DNA from: Halioglobus maricola
GTDB lineage: Bacteria > Pseudomonadota > Gammaproteobacteria > Pseudomonadales > Halieaceae
Direction of reading: 5' to 3'
DNA length: 64,000 bases
Assembly: GCF_009388985.1 (NCBI RefSeq)
Contig: NZ_CP036422.1
Span: 1,812,501 to 1,876,500 of the forward strand
The notes below the pieces were generated by a model. That model saw nothing but the letters and a program-made list of their open reading frames with translations. It ran no database searches and was not told where the DNA came from. This document shows positions 60,750 to 64,000 of this stretch, piece by piece (position 1 is the stretch's first letter; every line of letters starts with the position of its first letter). The position numbers were made by a program, and so were the translations under genes.

Positions 60750-62098
60750 AGGCGCTGCGAACTATCCCACTGTTTTCGCTCACTCTGGTACTGCTGTCGC
60801 CCCTTTTCGCTCAGGCGCAGGTTGACGACCTGGACCAGCTTCTACAATCCGTAAAACAGCAACAGCAGCAACAACGACAACTCAATCGACAGCGCGAGGC
60901 CGAATTCCTGGCCGACAGACAGCGTCAACAACGCCTGTTGAACCAGGCTCGCACCGCGTTCGAACAACAGCAACAGGAAAATCAGCCGTTGCTCGCCGTT
61001 ACCGAGGCAAACGCTCGGGAAATTGAGCGCCTGGAAAAAGACCTTGCCGGTGTGGTCGAGGACATGGGCGATCTGTCCAGCGGCTTCCGTGAATTCGCCG
61101 GTGACTTTTCGGCGGTGTTGCAGGAATCGATGCTCACTGCTCAGTTGCCAGAGCGCGGCGCTACTCTGCGAGCACTGGCCGATGCCAACACCCAGGTGAC
61201 CATCGAGGAAATCCAGTCACTCTGGCTGCTGGTTCAGGAGGAAATGACGGAGGCGGGCAAGGTGACACGCTTCGATGGTCAGGTCATCGATACCGCAGGT
61301 GTGAGCAAGACAGCGGATGTGCTCAGGGTAGGTGTGTTCACTGCGTGGGCGGGTGGGGAATACCTGCGCTATGTCCCGGAGACCGGCGAATTGCTAGCGC
61401 TCAGCCGGCAGCCGCCGGCACGTTATCGCTCTGCAGCAGCTGGCTTTGGCGGCAGCAGAGAACCTGTGGTGCTGGCTGTAGACCCGACTCGCGGCAGCTT
61501 ATTGGGTATGTACACGTATACACCTGATCTGCGCGAACGCGTGGATCAGGGCGGCACGATCGGCCTGATTATTATCGCGCTGGGTTGCTTCGGTATTTTG
61601 CTGACCCTGTGGCGACTTATCGTATTGTTTTTCGTCAGTGTGAAAATCAAGCGCCAGCTCGGGCAACTCGATACAGCATCGGCAGATAATCCTCTCGGCA
61701 GAGTGCTGCTCTCAGTGTCTGATGTCTCTCATCAGGAAGAGGAACTGCTGCAACTGAAGCTTGACGAGGCAGTGCTTGCGGAGATGCCAGGGTTGGAGCG
61801 CGGCAATGGTCTGATAAAGCTCATCGCAGCGATTTCGCCGCTGCTGGGTCTGTTGGGTACGGTAACGGGAATGATCCTGACCTTTCAGGCGATTAGCCTC
61901 TTTGGTACTGGAGACCCGAAGTTGATGGCCGGTGGTATCTCACAGGCGCTGGTGACGACTGTGCTTGGGCTGGTGGTTGCTATCCCCCTGTTGTTCGGCC
62001 ACAGCCTGGTGGCGTATCTTGCCCGCGGCATGATCCAGCGCCTCGACGAGCAGTGCGCCGGGGTGCTTGCACGCCATGCCGAGCGCAAGGAAAGCTAG
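60746..62098 (+). CDS. ttpC: TtpC-type MotA/TolQ/ExbB proton channel protein with periplasmic N-terminal domain
   Basis: 450 residues. The signal peptide ends LFAQAQ. A glutamine-rich coiled coil (residues about 25-130, KQQQQQQRQLNRQREAEFLADRQ) and a globular periplasmic part come first; the MotA/TolQ/ExbB core follows from about residue 270 (GTIGLIIIALGCFGILLTLW, AAISPLLGLLGTVTGMILTFQAI, AGGISQALVTTVLGLVVAIPLLFGHSLV). This size and order match TtpC of the Vibrio TonB2 system, a third ion-channel-family protein needed for TonB2 work. It directly precedes a normal-length ExbB gene with no gap. Confidence 0.9.
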   Translation: MKALRTIPLFSLTLVLLSPLFAQAQVDDLDQLLQSVKQQQQQQRQLNRQREAEFLADRQRQQRLLNQARTAFEQQQQENQPLLAVTEANAREIERLEKDLAGVVEDMGDLSSGFREFAGDFSAVLQESMLTAQLPERGATLRALADANTQVTIEEIQSLWLLVQEEMTEAGKVTRFDGQVIDTAGVSKTADVLRVGVFTAWAGGEYLRYVPETGELLALSRQPPARYRSAAAGFGGSREPVVLAVDPTRGSLLGMYTYTPDLRERVDQGGTIGLIIIALGCFGILLTLWRLIVLFFVSVKIKRQLGQLDTASADNPLGRVLLSVSDVSHQEEELLQLKLDEAVLAEMPGLERGNGLIKLIAAISPLLGLLGTVTGMILTFQAISLFGTGDPKLMAGGISQALVTTVLGLVVAIPLLFGHSLVAYLARGMIQRLDEQCAGVLARHAERKES

Positions 62099-62623
62099 AT
62101 GACGATGCTCTATGCCATTGCAGACTTTGCCGATCAAGGCGGCGGGGTGCTGTGGTTGTTGTTTGGAACCTGCCTGCTCTTGTGGACATTGATCCTGGAG
62201 CGGGCATTGTTCCTGCGTTTTGCCTGGCCGTCGCAGGCCCGGTCCGCGATCCAGCAGTGGCAGCAGCGCAGCGATCGGGATTCCTGGCGGGCGCTGCGTA
62301 TTCGCGAGGCACTTGTGTCTGAAAGCAGTATGGCGCTGCACGCGGTATTGCCGTTGATTCGCGTGCTGGTGGTGCTGTGCCCTCTGCTTGGCTTGTTGGG
62401 CACGGTGCTGGGAATGATCGGTGTGTTTGAAGTGATTGCCACCAGCGGTAACGACGACGCCCAGGCGATGGCTCGCGGTATCTACAGGGCTACCATTCCT
62501 ACCATGGCAGGGCTCGTGGTCGCGCTCACCGGGATCTACTTCACCGTACGCCTGGGGCAACTCGCGGACCGGGAAGCTGCGAACCTGCAACGCCAGCTTG
62601 AACTGGATGGAGGTGTGGCATGA
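62099..62623 (+). CDS. exbB: ExbB-like proton channel protein (TonB2 system)
   Basis: 174 residues, the short form without TtpC's periplasmic domain. Three helices: VLWLLFGTCLLLWTLILERALFLRF, PLIRVLVVLCPLLGLLGTVLGMIGVF and ATIPTMAGLVVALTGIYFTVRL; GLLGTVLGMI and the threonine/glycine-rich TM3 are the ExbB core. It starts immediately after the ttpC stop and its stop overlaps exbD by 4 bases. It forms the proton channel with ExbD and energises TonB, an inner-membrane job. Confidence 0.92.
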   Translation: MTMLYAIADFADQGGGVLWLLFGTCLLLWTLILERALFLRFAWPSQARSAIQQWQQRSDRDSWRALRIREALVSESSMALHAVLPLIRVLVVLCPLLGLLGTVLGMIGVFEVIATSGNDDAQAMARGIYRATIPTMAGLVVALTGIYFTVRLGQLADREAANLQRQLELDGGVA

Positions 62624-63030
62624 GTGCGAGACGCCATATTCCAGCCACGGATGATACAGAACTGGACATGACGCCCATGCTGGACATCGTGTTCATCATG
62701 CTTATCTTTTTTATAGTCACGACCTCTTTCGTCAAGGAGTCTGGCGTGACGGTCAATTCACCTGAAGCGAAAACGGCAAGCAGTCAGGAAAATGCGAATA
62801 TTTTTATCGCTATCACTGCCGAGGGTGAAGTCTGGGTGGATCGACGTCCGGTGGACGCCCGTAGCGTGCGGGCAATCGTAGCGCGCCTGCATGCTGATAA
62901 TCCTGAGGGCTCGGTCATCATTCAGTCAGATGAAGATGCGTCTACCCGCATGCTGGTCGAAGTGATGGATCAGGTGAGACTGGCCGGTGTTAAAGGAATA
63001 GCTATTGCCGCCAACAAGGGCGACGAGTGA
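62620..63030 (+). CDS. exbD: ExbD-like proton channel protein
   Basis: 136 residues with a cytoplasmic N terminus, a single membrane helix and a periplasmic domain. ELDMTPMLDIVFIMLIFFIVTTSFVKE holds the essential membrane aspartate (LDIVF). The periplasmic part has VWVDRRPVDARSVRAIVARL and VMDQVRLAGVKGIAIAANK, typical of ExbD/TolR. It overlaps both exbB and tonB by 4 bases. Its place between ExbB and TonB genes supports ExbD over TolR. Confidence 0.92.
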   Translation: MSARRHIPATDDTELDMTPMLDIVFIMLIFFIVTTSFVKESGVTVNSPEAKTASSQENANIFIAITAEGEVWVDRRPVDARSVRAIVARLHADNPEGSVIIQSDEDASTRMLVEVMDQVRLAGVKGIAIAANKGDE

Positions 63031-63725
63031 GCTCAGCCCTGCCTTTACGATTAGTGCCCGCGGTCGGGGGGGCGCTGCTCATCACCCTGGCGGTCATCCT
63101 CTTTATGCAGAGTTTGATCGAACGAGGGCAGCGCGAGGAAATTCGTCTCGCGGTCTATGAAGATGTCACTATCCTGCGCAAACAGCCTGAGCCGGAGCGT
63201 GATAAACCGGACCAGCAGGCGCCTGAAGAACAACCACAGGAGCCGGTCCTTGAACCCTTGCAGGTGGCCGCGCCAACACCTGCTCCGATGGAACAGAACC
63301 TTGAGATGCCGGCACTGGATCTGGCGATTGGCGATCTCGCCATGACAGCGGGAGGAGATGCCTGGCGCGCGCCAGCCGGGCAGGGGGCCGTTGACTTTGG
63401 CAGCGGCGGCCAGGATGCCCGTGGCTACGTGGAAGTAGTGCCATACAATACTCGCCGGCCCAATGTGCCGGATGTGGCCTGGGAAAACAAAATCAATGGC
63501 TGGGTGCTGGTGGCCTTTACCGTGACTCCCAAGGGTGAAACCCGCAATGTTCGGGTGCTCGATGCTCGTCCCCGGGGTGTCTTTGAAGAGAAGGTGATCG
63601 CGGCGGTCGAGGATTGGCGCTACACCTTGTCCTTCAAGGGCAAGAACAGTGCAAACCTGGTCCTGACCCAGCGCGTCGAAGTGCGCTGGAAGGACTACCC
63701 GCAAAACCTGCCCAATGTCGATTAG
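63027..63725 (+). CDS. tonB: Energy transducer TonB (TonB2 type)
   Basis: 232 residues from GTG at 63027. Helix 1 (AVGGALLITLAVILFMQSLI) anchors it in the inner membrane; a proline/glutamate-rich spacer (EPERDKPDQQAPEEQPQEP) crosses the periplasm. The C-terminal TonB domain has WENKINGWVLVAFTVTPKGETRNVRVLDARP and FEEKVIAAVEDWRY, which are the strand-helix motifs that bind the Ton box of receptors. The short spacer fits TonB2-type proteins. It overlaps exbD by 4 bases and the next gene by 11 bases. Confidence 0.93.
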   Translation: MSSALPLRLVPAVGGALLITLAVILFMQSLIERGQREEIRLAVYEDVTILRKQPEPERDKPDQQAPEEQPQEPVLEPLQVAAPTPAPMEQNLEMPALDLAIGDLAMTAGGDAWRAPAGQGAVDFGSGGQDARGYVEVVPYNTRRPNVPDVAWENKINGWVLVAFTVTPKGETRNVRVLDARPRGVFEEKVIAAVEDWRYTLSFKGKNSANLVLTQRVEVRWKDYPQNLPNVD

Positions 63726-64000
63726 ATACACGCTGGCCGCGACGGTGCTTGCACTGTTCGCTTCGTTCTATGTCACTGTCTCAGTCGCGCAGGAGACCGG
63801 GCAGTATCGCAGCCGCATCCTGCTCGATCCACTGGATGAACTCGGCAAGGGCAGTGAGATGTCAGTGCGCGAACTGGAACAGAGTATTGACAGTATTCGC
63901 GACCCCTACGCTCGGTCCAGTGCAACCCGCCACCTCGCGCGGCACTATGTCAGCGAGGGCAACTACAAAGCCGCTATTGATTGGTATCAGGAGGCGCTGC
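63715..64000 (+). CDS. TPR-containing protein of the TonB2 operon (N-terminal part, cut by window edge)
   Basis: ATG at 63715 opens a frame to the right edge (95 full codons) that overlaps the tonB end by 11 bases. It starts MSIRYTLAATVLALFASF, a signal peptide that seems to end VSVAQ. LARHYVSEGNYKAAIDWYQEAL (residues about 73-94) is a clear TPR helix pair. The TonB2 operon of Vibrio likewise carries a TPR gene after tonB2. The rest lies outside the window. Confidence 0.85.
   Translation, partial: MSIRYTLAATVLALFASFYVTVSVAQETGQYRSRILLDPLDELGKGSEMSVRELEQSIDSIRDPYARSSATRHLARHYVSEGNYKAAIDWYQEAL

Noticed and set aside
1..64000. Search by eye for tRNA, rRNA, insertion sequences, integrases, CRISPR arrays and toxin-antitoxin pairs
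   Set aside because: No clover-leaf, transposase, integrase, regular short repeat array or small paired genes with known motifs were found.

Overview
The window is a gene-dense, moderately GC-rich piece of a Gram-negative chromosome. Two TonB-dependent receptors, a TtpC-type TonB2 operon, lipoproteins and Tat substrates show an outer membrane. The DUF1302/DUF1329/YCF48/RND module, a CrbS-like sodium-symporter hybrid kinase, YigZ, DUF501 and an AroG-type DAHP synthase point to a gammaproteobacterium. A marine Halieaceae/Cellvibrionales-like organism is my best guess, but that is an inference from gene content only. I see no tRNA, rRNA, insertion sequence, prophage or CRISPR array.

Region 1 (1-9.1 kb) handles vitamin B12. 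On the minus strand cobS-cobC is followed by a sigma70-type promoter, a cobalamin riboswitch and then btuB-cobO-cobQ-btuC-btuD-cobU-cobT (cobT runs off the left edge). bluB diverges on the plus strand. The set covers corrinoid uptake, adenosylation, amidation, nucleotide-loop assembly and synthesis of dimethylbenzimidazole. btuF, cbiB and the corrin-ring genes are not in view.

Region 2 (9.1-31.7 kb) is mixed. It holds a predicted periplasmic redox group (lipoprotein cytochrome c, Tat-exported lactone-oxidase-like flavoprotein, Tat-exported PLP enzyme lacking its usual metal ligands), yigZ, an aroG-like gene, an alkylsulfatase-like hydrolase with a TonB receptor, MscS, DUF481, a 1176-residue symporter-kinase-receiver protein, a lipoprotein with a GspG-like domain, an RCK channel-like protein with a degenerate filter, AraC + DUF3604, and an ornithine/lysine decarboxylase divergent from an Lrp-type regulator.

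Region 3 (31.7-42.9 kb) has dinB-tetR, a CysL/YeiE-like LysR regulator divergent from cysC-sat-DHH phosphoesterase, a GGDEF-EAL protein with a substituted EAL glutamate, an Old Yellow Enzyme and an SLC13/RCK_C permease.

Region 4 (42.9-58.9 kb) looks catabolic. It has an alpha/beta hydrolase, a SnoaL-like protein, a second Old Yellow Enzyme, four short-chain dehydrogenase-type enzymes and an AraC regulator. These are followed by DUF1302-DUF1329-YCF48-RND-DUF3313, a probable envelope system for a hydrophobic substrate. A 37-codon small membrane-protein gene lies divergent to a LysR gene at its right end.

Region 5 (60-64 kb) is the energising operon DUF3450-ttpC-exbB-exbD-tonB-TPR (the last gene is cut by the right edge), which could power the receptors seen elsewhere. 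Converging genes repeatedly touch or overlap at their 3' ends, so the genome is very compact.
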